Shown: positions 41,601 to 56,300 of the stretch, in pieces
How positions within the stretch are numbered: position 1 is the stretch's first letter
How the letters are laid out: each line of letters opens with the position of its first letter
Source of the DNA: Narthecium ossifragum
Taxonomy: Eukaryota > Streptophyta > Magnoliopsida > Dioscoreales > Nartheciaceae
NCBI GenBank assembly: GCA_963920575.1
Contig: OY986966.1
Location: 9,092,048 to 9,156,047, forward strand
Direction of reading: 5' to 3'
Length of the DNA: 64,000 bases
Program-made: the position numbers and the translations under genes
Notes under the pieces: generated by a model
Database searches by the model: none
Told to the model about the DNA's origin: nothing
Seen by the model: the letters and a program-made list of their open reading frames with translations, nothing else

Positions 41601-44600
41601 CTTTAGATTTGGTCTAAATCCTCTTTGCTCTAAGCTTGATGATCTCTGCAGCAAATCAATAGAACTACCATCAGTATTTCATGGTTACCCACTATATGGA
41701 ACACTTCAATTTGCTGTTGCATTTGACGTGAGATAACTCTCCTCCAAGCTGCTAAATGTGTAGGTTTCATCTATCAAAATTTTCAGGTTAATAGCTGCCA
41801 GTAATTTTGCTTTACTATTTGCATTGATCTTCGTATTTTCTACTATGAGATGGTACAATTCTTTTAATAAGCCCAATGATGTGGTGATTTTGTCGATATA
41901 CATCACTATGCTCAACTAATCGAAGAATGTCTGAGTATTTTAGGTACTGACATTGCATCTGGGCCTGTTTGGATGGAGTATATTGCCTTTTTGAAGTCGA
42001 TGCCGGTTTGTTTTTACTTTTCGATTCCTCTACCCCTCTGCATATTTTGAATTCCTGTATTTAGGTATGGCTCTTCGAATTTTTCATAAACTTCTTGTAG
42101 GTGACGACAGCTCAGGAAGAGTCACACCGGATGACGACCATGCGAAAAGTGTACCAAAAAGCAATTGTTACTCCAACACATCATGTGGAACAGCTTTGGA
42201 AAGAGTATGAGAACTTTGAGAACTCTGTTAGCCGTGCACTGGTAAGAAGCTTGAGAACCTTAAATTTGAATTACTACTGGGTGACAAACTAACTTTAGGT
42301 TATCTTCATTGTAGGTGCTTTTGATAAGAAAGTTATGTAATATGTAAAAGCAGGCATTCCGTTTTAGAAAATTACTGTTGCTAGCATGATCATTATATTA
42401 CTTTTCTCTTCTTTAGCAGTAATTTGGGATTTGATCAAATACCTATAAAGATGCAACCTGGGATTTTTTCTTTTGCTGCTACTCCAAGATTTTAATCATA
42501 GTGATTTGTCGTGAATGTATCTGCCAGGCTAAGGGTTTAATATCGGAGTATCAACCAAAGTACAACAGTGCAAGAGCAGTGTACAGAGAACGAAAGAAGT
42601 ATGTTGATGATATTGATTGGAATATGCTTGCAGTTCCGCCAAGTGGGTCTTTAAAGGCATGTTTATTTTTAAACTTATTTGTGGTTTGATTTTTTACTTT
42701 AGCACCTAAAACTGGTATGAATTCTAATCTTATATATATTACAACATCTAGCTTATGGTGAACGTACTATACATCTACTTTGAAAATTTTAAAATTACTT
42801 ATGTCGGGCTGCATTAGCACCAGTTCCATGCAGCAATAATGATGAAGAATATGTTTCAATTTATGTGCATTGCATGCAGACAGATGAATGTTATTTATAA
42901 TTGGACTAGGTGCGATGCTAGTGGAAATTCATGAAGATGAAATAGCAAAATATTTTACGTTATGGTGTCTTACGTGTGTAGTACATTAGGCCATATGTTT
43001 TGTGGTAGGAAAAGCGGGGCTTCAAGCTTGTCATATTTTAGGATTTTGGCATGTGAAATGTGATGATTGTGGTCAAATATGGTAGTCATTCTTTTCGTGC
43101 TGAGAGGTACTTCACTTTCTCAATTTGTATTATTAGTTTCTCCTGGTTAGGGTAGAAGACAAATTCAACTTTTTCGAATAATTATCCCAAAAGATTGTGG
43201 ATTACAATTGCATATAAGAGTTTAAAGCACTATTAGTTTTCAAATATTTTCTTGGCTATGTTCCTCATGTTTTTAGCAAATAACTGCCCCTGTATTTGAT
43301 TTAGGTTGAAAACCACTGCATCTTTGACTCTTGCAAATATGCCACCTCCTTTGCTAGGTTTATTGCAAAACAAACCATCAGGGTAAATTGTTCTTACCTT
43401 CTGTGAATATGTGGGGCAGTTTGCAACATATTTTCATGTTTGACTGATGTGACCAATTTGACAAAATGCCCATGAACAAACACCATCCTTGTCAAACCTT
43501 TGTTTTGATTGGTGGAGAGGGTTCTTTGGAACACCTTCACAATCCTTTTGTTCTTTGATTAGTGATTTGATCTTTGTCCATGGATGGAGGCTCTTGCCAA
43601 ACCATGAAAAATCAGGTGCGCATTGATACGTTTTCTTCTCGTCTTCCTTCTCAATCTCTTTGATGTTTTCGTGAATCTTGATGTTTTTGGCGCGCTTCCC
43701 CCGCAACATAGGCCACTTTGCCCAATGGATGGTGATGTGTAAATTGTATGTTGTCTTTGATGAGAAAAACTAGATTTGAAGAGTTGGCAATAATCAAACA
43801 TGTGATCTGTAACAGTAGATCAAAAAGAGAGATGACCATTTGCTAAACCTCCTTTGCTTCATTAGATCTGCGTAAAAATGGTTGGAAGATGCTGTTTGTG
43901 TGATTGCCATAGGATCATAGAGGCGTAACTGCAAGTTTGAACTGAAGTAGTGCCAGAAGTGCCTCTAGAATAAATGGTAATAAGGCCTAAAAGTTGTATG
44001 GTTTAGCAAGTTTGGGATAGGGAAGACTCCAACACAATACACAAACATGAGGAGGAGCTATTGGAGGATTCAATTGAGATACTATTAGGATGGAGATGTA
44101 GACAGGAGTAGAATTCATTTGTGAAGAGGAGTTAATCGATTTTGTTAAACACCTTTAATTGCAATGGTTAATCAAGAGAAGGATTTTGGAGACTAATATT
44201 TGATGGTTACTTTTATATTTCCATATGGTTCATATGTTACTGCTCTGGATCGCATACTGAGCTTCTCCCGTCCGTTGGAACAACGGAAAGCGGGCCGGTC
44301 CTCGATTCAAAAAGATGAAAGGGACAGAGGTGACTAATTCCCCATCTAATTTGGGGCAGGAAACAATTTCACATCGTGATGTGATACAACCTTTTCCATT
44401 TGAGTTGGGAAAGAACAGAGAAATCGTCCAATGAAGAAATAAGAGAGCAAAGCCCAAATGGCATGTGAAGCGCATGCAGAAGGGACGTGGAGAACAAAAT
44501 CTAGAAGTGTGGAGAAGAAGCACTTTGTCCATCACACTGCTGCTTTGCAGTTCTGGTATCTTATAGAAGAGTGTCTCCCTTTCTTGATTAGCTGATGCTA

Positions 44601-47302
44601 AGCTTGATGAGCCTATCTCAAAATGGAAGTCATCCTCCACTATTGGAAGGGAAACTCTGGAGCTCAATCCATGTTGCGATAAGGCAACATTGGTCTCTCC
44701 ACGTTGGCTTAGTAGTTATATACTTCTATTGATCCATCTCACAACTGTCTTCAAATCAAAGTCTATTCACTGGGGTTTGCCACCTTTTCCATATTTGCTC
44801 TTACTTTAGTCCCATTGAGACAGCTTTTCAATTAAAGGATGTGTATGTTCTAAGTTTTAACATTTCCTACTTCAATGTTCATGAATCTTTCTGGTGCTAA
44901 ATGTATTTTTTGCAATTAATTCTTTTGTAGGAAGGCAGAAGTTTTAACTCCCCAACTTTTCTTTCTAAGGTGCTGTTTGATGAGAATGTATTCGTCTAAA
45001 ACAGGTCTTCAAAGTGGATTTTTTGAAAACTATGTTTTAGCAATAGGTTAAGTAAAATGAGTTCTAGCAGAATTTTAGTTGGTTTGAATTTACAGAAACT
45101 TGGTTTAACAAGCCTTTTAGTTTTAGCTGGCTGCACTTTACCAAAAATGAGGACTAAGTTGTTTAACCATGTTATTAAAAATATACAGTTGACTAGAAGT
45201 GAATTTTACTAGTTGCTACCAATAAGCTTTTTTGTCAAGTTGAGTTTTACTGAACTGGTTCTAATAAAGTCATCCAACCAAACAGCTCCTAAAAGTACTT
45301 TATATCTAGAAAATAATTAGGTTATACAGCTGGCTTGGTAATCATGCTACTTATATTGCTCTGGGGTAAGTTGATTTGTTCAATAGGTTAACTTCATACA
45401 ATTGGGACATGAATTATTTCTACTTTGGTACTATTTCAGAATTTGGATATTTCATTTGTATTGCTTTTGGTACACATTTTGATGTTATAAAGTACCTCAA
45501 TTTGTATATCTCATTCATTTAGGAAGAGCAGCAATGTATGGCATGGAAAAGGTTGTTGGCATTTGAAAAGTAAGTTATGTTTGTTTGTTTTTTATTCAAT
45601 AACATACGTTTCACTAAAAACATCTCTATTTGCATAGGTTCAGGATCATTTAAATCTCTCCATTCTTCCATTTTAATAAAATTATTTATTTTGGTTTATT
45701 TTGTCACATTGCTAGAAGTTAGACCTAAAATTCACATTACAAGAAAAAGCTCCTCCACTTGCTAGTAGTTATCACCACAATTGCAACTATAGCTTGAACT
45801 TGTCATCTTTTATGTTCTTTGCTTCAAGATGATGTTGAACGGTAACAAGAACTTGCACAAGTTGATCTCATATCGTCATGATAGTTGCTCCTGGAAAATT
45901 GTTTTTCTTTCTTCATGTCCTTCAAGCGCAAGGAAAGCTGACTTCAGCCGAAAACGAGCTTCACAGTCGTCATGAGTAATTTGAGACAAGGATTGCTGCG
46001 CCGATGGTATGCGCCATGCTGGCAACCTGTTGGCACGGTTGTACCACTGTACGCACTGTACCGGAGCGGTACGCCACCGTGCCGGTCTTTTTTAGTTAAA
46101 TTTAAATCTAAATATAAATTTCAATCTATATCGTTATCTGATCTTTATCAGTATCTTTATTTCAATCTCAATCTCAATCTCAATCTTTTATCTTTTATCT
46201 TAATTTATCTATATTTACATCTATATCTATCTAAATCTAAATCTAAATCTAAATCTTATCTACATCTAGATCCATTATTAACCTACGATTGCATTAATTA
46301 GGAAGGATGGAGTTGTCCGTATTAACAAGTCTCCCACAAACCTGATACGTGGGGGTTTTTTGACCCGGTTAGCTACCGTCACGGTAAATACCGCCCGGTA
46401 CGCACAGTATCGGGCGGTGCGGCATACCTTGATATGAGACTTTTCAATGTGATGATCCAATACTCAAATCATTTCCCTAGTTCATTGATATAGATCATTT
46501 CATCTTGGAAGTCTGTTGATTTCAAATATTTTTTTGTATTGGACAACGGTTTTGTAGGCTCAATGAGCTCCAGGCTTGGTGTAGTTGACCTGTTGCAACA
46601 AAAAGTTACTTTTTGCTGCTTGCCTTTTGGGCATAATAGGTTCCAAGAAGTAAAGGTGGAAAGTGCTACTTCCCTGGAAGTCTCTTACTTTTACGTTTTA
46701 GTTGCAAGAAATCACACGGGAAGTGACCACCTGGGAAGTCATAGTTTCCACTTTGTGACCTGGTCCCATTTCCTCTTAAAAGCAGAGAACTTGGCACTTG
46801 CCAGTGTTACTTATCAGTCATGTGTAGTTTGAGAGACACCTACTTGCTATGGTTGACGGACATTTCAACTATGTACTATGAACAGAGGCATATCCCAAAT
46901 TTGTCATAGCTGCTAGATGACCTCAGTACGAGTATTTCTGTTTACTCATCAAGGTTATAATTGCGATTTTAATTATCTATGGACCTTTTGCTACACTTCA
47001 ATAGCTATGTTGGACCTGAATTTGTCACAATCATGGAATTTCCCCTTAGTTGAGTAACACATATGCTAGGTAGTTATTTCACGCTCTCATAGAATTTTTA
47101 CCGTTTTCATATGTCCACGTAGTATCCAATCAACTCAAGGTAGTTTGGTAGTTTATTTATATGTGAAATTTGGTTTAGGAATTATCCAAAATATTGAATT
47201 GCCATTATAACTTCCATTTCCTAGGTACTATAAGCAAATAGCAGTAGGTGGACTTACCTCTGAAGAAGCGACTATGTCGGAACTGAGTTCCCATGAAGTC
47301 AC

Positions 47303-47337
<35 letters not shown>

Positions 47338-50300
47338 ATCTATCTCAATTCTAGCTACGAAAAACATGCCCTTTGTGAAGAACCTTTAAACATTGGAAGT
47401 GGCTGCCTTAAAATGTTGACCATTGCTGATATGTTGCTTCACTCTTGCACTTGTTGTGGATGTTCTACAAACTTCTCCCTTTTTTGAGTCATCTAGAGCC
47501 TCATGGCCTGATTAAGTATCTGGACAAATGAACATTTTACGAGGAATGTTACTTTGCAATGATGACTTTGACAATTTTCTGATGTTGCTTCTTTGTAATT
47601 TTAGTAAAACTGAGCTGCAGGTTAACTTGGCCATAGTAAGCTTCGATAGCTATGGCCATGAGCAGGTGTGCAATATCATTGCATTACTAAGTTCTCCCAC
47701 CATCTAAAAATATAGTCCTATTTCTCTCGTGTTTCTGATTGTTCTACTCGTACCGCAACTAGGAAACAATGACTAGGCCTGTGATCCCATACAAATTACA
47801 TCATGATCCCTTGTGGTGAAAAAAGCGATGGGATGAGGTGGAAATATGGATCTCATTTGTCTAACAAGCTAATTGGAAGTTCCTACTAGTAAGAATCTTA
47901 GTATGCTAGATCGCGTTAGATTTCTTGCCAAATTCTGATTGTGAATTCATATTGTAGTAGGTCCAGTAATATGCAACTGGAATTGTGATGTTGGATGACC
48001 TCCAAGAATCACCACCCGTAGTCGTCCTCCAATCCTAGGAATCACCACCTAGGGGGACCTCGGCCATCACCACCCAAAGGAAAAGTACTTCATCACTTTT
48101 CATTCATCATAAACTTCGCCCAAATTGGCATACAATTCCTTATTTATACGTTTAAAAGAGGCTAATCAAAATAGGAAATTCAATTCGAAATCAAATCTAC
48201 TCAAAATAGTACACCTAATTCAAAGACCAATCCCTAACAATTCAAATTCAGATTTGAATGTGAATTCGAATTTCGGATCCGAATTCCCATTCGATTCAGA
48301 TTGGGATTCAAGTATGAATCCTTGAAATTATTGAACTCTAGCATCATTTTGAGACAATGACCAATGTGAATTTGACTCTCTTTTGCATAATCTTGAAGTA
48401 GCTCGTGCCAACTAGGACTAGTTTGATGGAAGCAACTACAAATAATTGATTAGATACGCCAACTTTCTCTTTTGATGATTTGCTATGCATGTATATTGCT
48501 TGTAGGACTTGATAGTTATTTGCTGATGTCTTAGAAGTCACATCTACTCGCAGTGCAGTTCATGAAATCCTGGCTTCCTGTGAGTTTGGGATATTTCACC
48601 TGCTCATTGGATCTAATTTTCGATTTCAATCTTAAGGAAATGAACGACAACCTACATGGCCAATGTTAAGGAATCTCATAACTCATGCTCCCGTGAAGGC
48701 ATCTTGATCCTAATTTGGGTTTTTGGCTGAAGATTACAAATATTGTTTGGTGACTTGGGTCTTCTCTAGGCACAACTTGTACAGGTGTATGTGAAGCAAT
48801 TTCAGCTGGCTTTATCTACAACAAGGTTCTAAAAAACGCTAGGCGCTAGTCGGGCGGAAGCCCGAGGACTAGTTGGACGCCTATTCTAGTAACTTTCAAG
48901 CATATGCCTCAAATTCTTCTTCTCCATATCCCTCTAGTACTCTCTCCGTATCAGACTCAAACTCAAAATCCATCTCATCTTCTTCTTCTTCATCCGATAC
49001 AAAATCCTCCTCAAGTTCTCTAATAGTAATTTCTTGAAGTCTAGAACTTCTCCTAGACTCTAAGCCACCATCCACTGTCGATCCCTCTCCAACCATTTCA
49101 CTAATAAGATCCGACTCAACATCTTCATTACCACCATCAACAATCCATCCTTGTGCCATAGTAGCTTCACTAGCAAGTAGTACATCCGCATTCATCTCTT
49201 TCTCTCTTCTCTTCTTGTTGATGATCTTGGCATTGAATTGGACACAGACTAAATTGTTCAATTTTGTCGTATCTAGTCTATTCCTTTTCTTTGTATGGAT
49301 CTGCATTAAGGAAAAAAAAAGTATATTATTAGTTTTATTAGCAAACTGTAAACTACATTACAACTTACTAGTTAGTATAAGTGCATAACATAACTAAATA
49401 AGTACTTACCCCCTCAAAAGCGCTTCAATTTCTCTCACAGCCGGATGAACTTGTAGCCAATGAAAGTATCCTTTTAGCCAGTCTTTGCAATGTTGGTACA
49501 TTGTTTCCATAAATATTCCAACATGCAACTAAAAGACACCAAAAGCAACAACAATTATGCATTAGTATATACTATATACTCCAAAAGCAAAACAAACATA
49601 ACAATAACAATAACAATTGGCTATATAAAAAATTTAAGTATTTCTTACCCGGATCATAATTGTCGTCATTTTGTGAGCATCCCTCCTTAGCCAAAGCTCT
49701 TCCAAATGCACCCTCTTTCTTCAAAAACTTATGCAATTCTTTGTTAGTCACCAAAGTTTGAGTCTCCATATCATCGGAAAAGAATATCTTAACACAAGTA
49801 AAGAACCCATCTATGACCACATTATCATTTTCAATGTTTAGAGCCTTATATATGTAATAAGGGTTCAAGAGGTAGCCCGCTAAATGCAATGGACTATCAA
49901 GTCGATCACGGGCTTTCCCATCAACAATGTCAAGGATTGGACGATAGTGAGCTTCTTGATCTTTGAATGCTATTTTAATCTCCTCTTTGGCTCTAAGTAG
50001 TTCACCGTACACAAAGCCCATTGATGGCTTTTTATCCCCATCGACAATGCGAAGCACCTTGACTAAAGAGGCAAACACCTTCAAGCAAAGATTCACCCCA
50101 TTCCAAAATGAAGCACTCAAAGCGATATTCACCGTCGCCTTCCCCTTTACACTCTTTGCATGCTTGCTTTCATTCCATTCACCACTAGTAATCATAGCTC
50201 TCAACTCATTCTTTTTGTCCATCAAGCTTTGCAAAGTGAGGAAAGCGGTTGCAAATCTAGTGACTCCCGGCCTCATTATGTCTCTTTTCTTTGTAAACTT

Positions 50301-53300
50301 TCTCATCAATGCTAAAGTCTTGTGATGTGCATAAATATAGATGGTGAAGTTCTTTGCCTTCTCAATCACTCCTTTGAATTTAGGTAAGTTGCCAATTCCT
50401 TGAAGCATAAGATTTATGGTGTGAGTTGCACATGACGTCCAAAATATGTTTGGCCTCTTCGACTTCATCAAATCTCCCACCGCCATATTATTTGAAGCAT
50501 TGTCCGTCACCACTTGAATCACATTTTGTAGTCCAACTTCTTCAAAGCACTTGTCCACATACTCAAAAATATATGTCCCGGTGTGTGCCTCATCCGATGC
50601 TTCCTTAGAAGAAAGAAAAGTTCATTCCGCGCAATTGACACACAAATTCATGATACTTCTTCTTTTCCGGTCACTCCAAGCATCGGCCATAATAGAGCAT
50701 CCATTCAAAGGCCACTCTTCTTCTTGCTTCTTCAATAAACTTTTAGTTCTCTCTACCTCTTCCTTCAATTATGGCTCCCTCAATTGGTATTGGGTTGGAG
50801 GTCGGTAACCCGGGCCAAATTGACCAACCGATTTCACAAACCTCTTGAAGCTATCATTCTCGATAGCATGAAAAGGAATCCCGGCTTCATACACCCATCT
50901 AGCCAAATATTGATGCACACAATGTGTTTTTTGCTTGAAAAGTGTATCATTGAGATTTTGTTGTCTCATCTTCCTACTTCCATCCAATGAAGAATCGGGA
51001 TCGATGGTGGATGCAAAATAGTCTAGAGGCCCAAGATTGTGCGGCTTTCTTCTTGTTCCTTGGCTTGCTTCATCATCTTCATCTTCTTCAAGAATAACTT
51101 CTTGCCTCACTTCTTCTTCATGTCTACTTTTTTGTTTCTTCTTAAACTTTGCATCTTCAATAGCCTTCTTGCATTTGGCTATATCCTCATCCGAAGACTT
51201 TCTATAACCCGCCACATTTCCCTTGATGTGGGCAATATGTTGCTTCATTCGATATATTCCACCACTCACTATTTTCCCACACAACTTGCACTTCAACTTA
51301 TTTAAATTTGAAGCATCCGCCAACTCCGCAAATTCCTATCCAATATCACCCGAACCACGCTTCAATGACCTATCTGTCTCCTCCATTGTATTAGAAGTAG
51401 AGGAAGTTGTAGTACTAGCCATTCCAATGATCCTAAAACTGTAGGTGCAGATCTGAGACCAGAGAACTGAGACCAGACTCCTGAGAAGAAAGAACTGAGA
51501 CCGAACACAATCCAAAGAGATCCGACGATGAGATCAGAGAACTGAGACTGGAGAAGAAAGAACTGAGAACTGAGACGGTCGGTGGAGATCTGAGACCGAA
51601 TGCAATCCAAACTCCAAAGAATTGAGACTAGAGAAGTCTGCGGTCGCTGAGATCTCTCGAGGTGAGGGCGGCGCGGAGCTGAGAGCCTGAGATCTCTCAA
51701 GGTGAGGGCGGCGCGGAGCGGCGGAGCTGAGATCTCGAGATCCGGCGCGCGACGTGGTGGTGAGGGTGCTCGACGGTCGGTGGAGATTTGACAGCAAACG
51801 GAGGTGAGATCTCTCGAGGTCGAGGTGAGGGTGGCGCGGAGCGACGGAGGTGAGATCTCGAGTCTCGAGATCTCGTCTAGGAGCCGATGGAGATCAGAGA
51901 GGTGACGCGGAGCGGTGCAGGAGAGATATCGAGTCTCGACTCTTGAGATTGGTGGAGATCTGACAGCAAACAGAGGTGAGATCTCTCGAGGTCGAGGTGA
52001 GGGTGGCGCGGAGGTGAGATCTGTCGAGGTGAGGGTGGCGCGGAGCGGCGGAGGTGAGATCTCGAGATCCCGTCTAGGCGCCGGTGGAGATCAGAGAGGG
52101 CGGCGCGAGGGTGAGGCCGGCGCGGAGCGGCGGAGGTGAGATCTCGGGCCTCGACTCTCGAGATAGGTGGAGAATAGAATAGGAGATACAGAGCAAACCG
52201 GTGGAGAATAGGGGATAATAAGGGATAAAGGGTTAAGTGGATAAAGGGTTAAGTGGACAAAACGCCCAGCCGCCCAGCCCGCCTAGGCGGCCGATTTTTA
52301 GCCGAACGCCTAGCTCAATAGACTAGGCCTTAATCGGGGCGGCTGGGAAGCGCCCAGCGCCTAGGCAGCCGCCTAGAGCGATTTTTAGAACCTTGATCTA
52401 CAATAGTAATGAATCATCTATTTAGCCTTCTTAGATGCACTTGAACATGAAACATGGATTGCCGTAATGGCCGGTTTTTACCACCCTGTAGGAAACTGGG
52501 TCAATAACTCACCTCGATACCGGTTCTCCTTGAACCGGGTGTGACTGGTATAGCACGGTATGTACCAGTTTCGATCGGAATGTACTGATAATATTAATAA
52601 AATAATAAAGGGTGAAAGGGAAGGGAAAAGTAAAAATTGAAGAAAAGGAGGGAAAAACTGACAGCAAAACCGGGTGGGGGGGGGGACTGAAAAGCAATGG
52701 GAAAAAAGGAAGGAAAGCAGAGGTGGAAAAGCTGAAAAGCAAATATAGAAGAATATATATATATATATACACACACCTCCAACCTGGCACGGCCCCGTAG
52801 TGGTCCGGCACGGAGCATCCCTGCGGTACATACCGTGCCGGCAGGTTGTCAGCTCGGCACGTACCACTGGCGCTTCAACTCTGACATGAAGTACCTTTGG
52901 TTATGCAGAAACCTTGTGAAAAGATAGAATAGTTGTAATTGGTTACACTTACCATCCTGGGTTTTATTATATCCTCATAGATGGTGTGGAATGTGTACGG
53001 TGTAATTGCAGATTATTGGTGGAGAAATAAAATGTGTGAACACATTGACTATCAGTTTTGTCTGTTGTAGGACTATTATAGGAGTTGGCCACTGATTCAT
53101 GAAGTTGCTGTGGACCTTAATTTTTTCCAACTTAAATCTTGAGCTGCCAATCATTGCATGTGGCAAAAGGCAATTGCTCTTAGGATAGTTGACCTTTTAG
53201 CTCAGAATAGTTGGCCACTTCAGAGGTGAAATTGTTCAAGCTAGTGCACCTCAAAGTTGACACATCATGTAACAGGTGAGCTTAGAATATTGCAGGACAG

Positions 53301-56300
53301 TATTCAGCTCTCCACATCATATGTGGCAAGCTTATGAGGCAGTTTTTCTTTCGGCAGTTAATATTACCATTAAGCTCTGATGTTTCTACATTTTCACATT
53401 GCCACAGCGAAACGGTGCTGTTCTATTTTTAGTGGGATTTGGTAGAAAAGTTTGCAAATTTTCGTATGCAATTGTATTCCTTGAGAAAAAAATCTACTAC
53501 CTAGTATCTAGGGTACATTGTTAATGGTTTTCTATCACTGCTGCTGGAAATGTGTTGTTAATTGAAGGAATTACTTCGAGAGAGTATAAGATTCCTGCTT
53601 AGTGATCTAACTCTCTTTTTTAAATTTTCTTCTGGAGATATTGTGGAATCTGCTGCTGCTTGACACTGATTATATTTCCTAGGAAATTTTCATTAAGGGG
53701 CCGCTTGTAGGAGTAAACAAAAGTTTTTCTTTGCTTATGCTAGTATTGTTGTCTGGCATCATTTCCGATTATCGAAGTTTGCTGGTAATATATAGTATTT
53801 CTACTCTGTGCTTCTTAACAGAGGGAATCCACAAAGGATTGACAGTGCATCTTCCAATAGACGTGTTACCTTTATGTATGAGCAGGTAAATCCCAATGGT
53901 GTTTTTGCTTTGTTTTTTTTCTATGACAAGGATGTCCATTCTTGAGGGAATTCAGGAGAAAAATTGTGCACTTGGTCCTATTGTTGTTCTCAGGTTGTCC
54001 TGATTGTGGACTAGTTTTGAGGATGTCAATTCATGGAATGTGTTCATCACTTATGCTTTGCTTTATCCATAGCTATTCTTATCCTATCCATTTTCTATAA
54101 TAATTTCTCTGACCAACTCAGTGCCCTTTTCATGATTCAATGCTGCCTGTTTATGTTAGTTAGGTCATTAAAAATGTGGTTTTTCAAATTTTCCTAAATT
54201 TGGATGTTACTTGGGTGAAGTTTTTCTTAGAAACGAATAATCTGAGCTCAATTTTATCATGTACAATATGTAACCTCACATTCTCTGACATTCTCTCTTA
54301 CCTTGTATTTCACATTTGTGCATCTCCTTCATGGCTTGTTCTCTGGATCACCCAGTTTTACATTTCTGTCTTGCAGTGTCTGATGTATTTGTATCATTAT
54401 CCTGATGTATGGTATGATTATGCTACGTGGCTAGCAAAAAGTGGTTCTCTGGATTCTGCAGTCAAAATATTTCAGCGAGCTTTGAAGGCCCTTCCTGGTG
54501 AGTTATAGGATATTTTCTCGTATATTTTGGAAACAATATCCGTATAGTAGTCTTCTTGATAACAGCATCTTTTGTTACTTAATCCATTACAACATTTCTC
54601 CTTTATGCTATATTTAAATTCTAGTGTTGTGTCTGTTATAATGGCAAAGTAAGACTCGATAATCATAGGATAAATGAGATGTCAAAAATAGTTTGTTTTT
54701 GCTGTAATGTTATTGAAGGTGAATCTGAATGTGTAGTATCATATTCATATATCTTTGCTTGTAAGAGTGGGAACTTTAGGTTGTGGATAATTTATGTACT
54801 ACTACCCATTTTCCATCTGGTTGCTTCTAATCTATGTAATATAATTCCACTATGGTATTGTGTTCAATAAGGAACAAGGAAACATGGAATCGGAGCTTCT
54901 TGTCATCCCTAGAGATGAGAGCAGTATACATAATGAACCTAAGAGCCGCGCGGGGTCAGGACGAAGGCATATGTGGGGGGCTATGGTCAGCTCGGTTTGG
55001 AATAGATTTAGGGTTTGTTTCTTCACATAAATAATTAGATACTAACAGTTTCATGGGTTTCAGGCGAAACCTGCCCAAAAAACCAGAAGCATATTACTTT
55101 CGAATTGTGTTAACGTGATGTGGCCAATAGTTAACAGGTTTTACCCAAAACTGACAATAAAACCGTTGTTATACGCATAGCGAGGGGTAGCTGCGACTGG
55201 CACTTGTCCGAACTGCTCAGCACTTACCTGAGCTAACCAGCCATAGTCGGTGCCGCTGACCCAGGCCATGTGCCCGAGTTGGGTGGCAAGCTTGTGCAGG
55301 GCCCAAGTCGGGTCAGCTTTAGTTGGCCGGCACACATGGTGTCGGCTGGCACCGGCTTTCTTGCATCGAACAGCTTTTTCAAAACCAATGCTGTTTTCAA
55401 CTTATACATTAAATCTTTTGCTGCCGTGGAGGGGACTAAAGCCTCAGTTTAAATTGGTTTCACATTTCTCTCTACTTACCTGGATTTGACTCTAAATATT
55501 ATTACATCTCTGGAAAAGAAAGTTGTAGTTTCCGTCTTGATTGATTGTTAATCATACATTAATGGCATAGTTATTTCTCATGATGGCTTTTGCTAGAATC
55601 TGAGCTCCTGAGATATGCTTATGCGGAATTAGAGGAGTCACGTGGAACAATTCAGGTCTTTAACAATTCAAATTGCTAGCAATTATCTCATCGATATTTG
55701 TGTTAAAGTGTAATCTAGCTTTCTATACAGTCTGCCAAGAAAATATACGAGAGTCTTCTAGCCACTAGTACCAGTGCGACATCACTTGCTCACATCCAAG
55801 TACTTCTCACTCCAATCTCCCATAGCTGATTTAATTATTCTCTTATCATTTCCTTACTTGCACTGACAACTTCATGATCTACTTCTCTTTTGCAGTATAT
55901 GCGGTTCTTAAGGAGGACTGAAGGCGTGGAAGCAGCTCGGAAGCACTTCTTGGATGCTCGAAAGTCATCAAATTGCACATATCATGTATTTGTTGCTTAT
56001 GCTATGATGGCATTCTGTCTGGACAAGGACTCAAAGGTTAGAGGAGTGTTAATGTTGCATTTTGATTGCTTATTTTCAAGCAGTTGTTGATCTTTATACT
56101 TCCATTTTAACAGTGAAGCCATTAGTAAAATTGGTCTAGAGCTACTTATGATCTAATGGTTCATATGACTATACTGCCTTTTGTATGTGAGTAACTTGTA
56201 TGATATCTTAGTCAGACAAGATTTCCTCGAACTACCTCTAATATTTGACCCTAAGTGTGTTTCAAGTCTATTGCTCTAGAATATTATGCATTTCTAGCTC

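Larger units (their letters stand above)
48822..52395 (-). mobile_element. hAT transposon with full ends, TSD ATCTACAA
   Basis: Terminal inverted repeats CAAGGTTCTAAAAAACGCT (left) and CAAGGTTCTAAAAATCGCT (right, inverted). A perfect 8-bp TSD ATCTACAA lies at 48814-48821 and 52396-52403. Subterminal regions repeat GCCTAGGCG-type motifs. 51640-52180 holds many copies of GAGATCTCTCGAGGTGAGG-type units upstream of the transposase gene. 3574 bp, inserted antisense to the host gene in intron 9. Confidence 0.93.
45570..53821 (+). other. Intron 9, 8.25 kb, transposon-rich
   Basis: Holds a CAAGG-type element (45987-46431), a (CT)n microsatellite (47305-47332), the hAT element (48822-52395) and a second small element (52453-52883). 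I saw nothing assignable in 46440-47300, 47340-48810 and 52890-53810. 47990-48330 is an AT-rich piece of unknown origin. Confidence 0.8.

Noticed and set aside
44230..44667. 145-codon minus-strand ORF in CstF-77 intron 8
   Set aside because: No recognisable motif and no clear start or splice context; left as unassigned intron sequence.
55060..55370. GC-rich piece in intron 11 as another CAAGG-type element
   Set aside because: Composition is similar, but I could not find matching ends or an 8-bp direct repeat.
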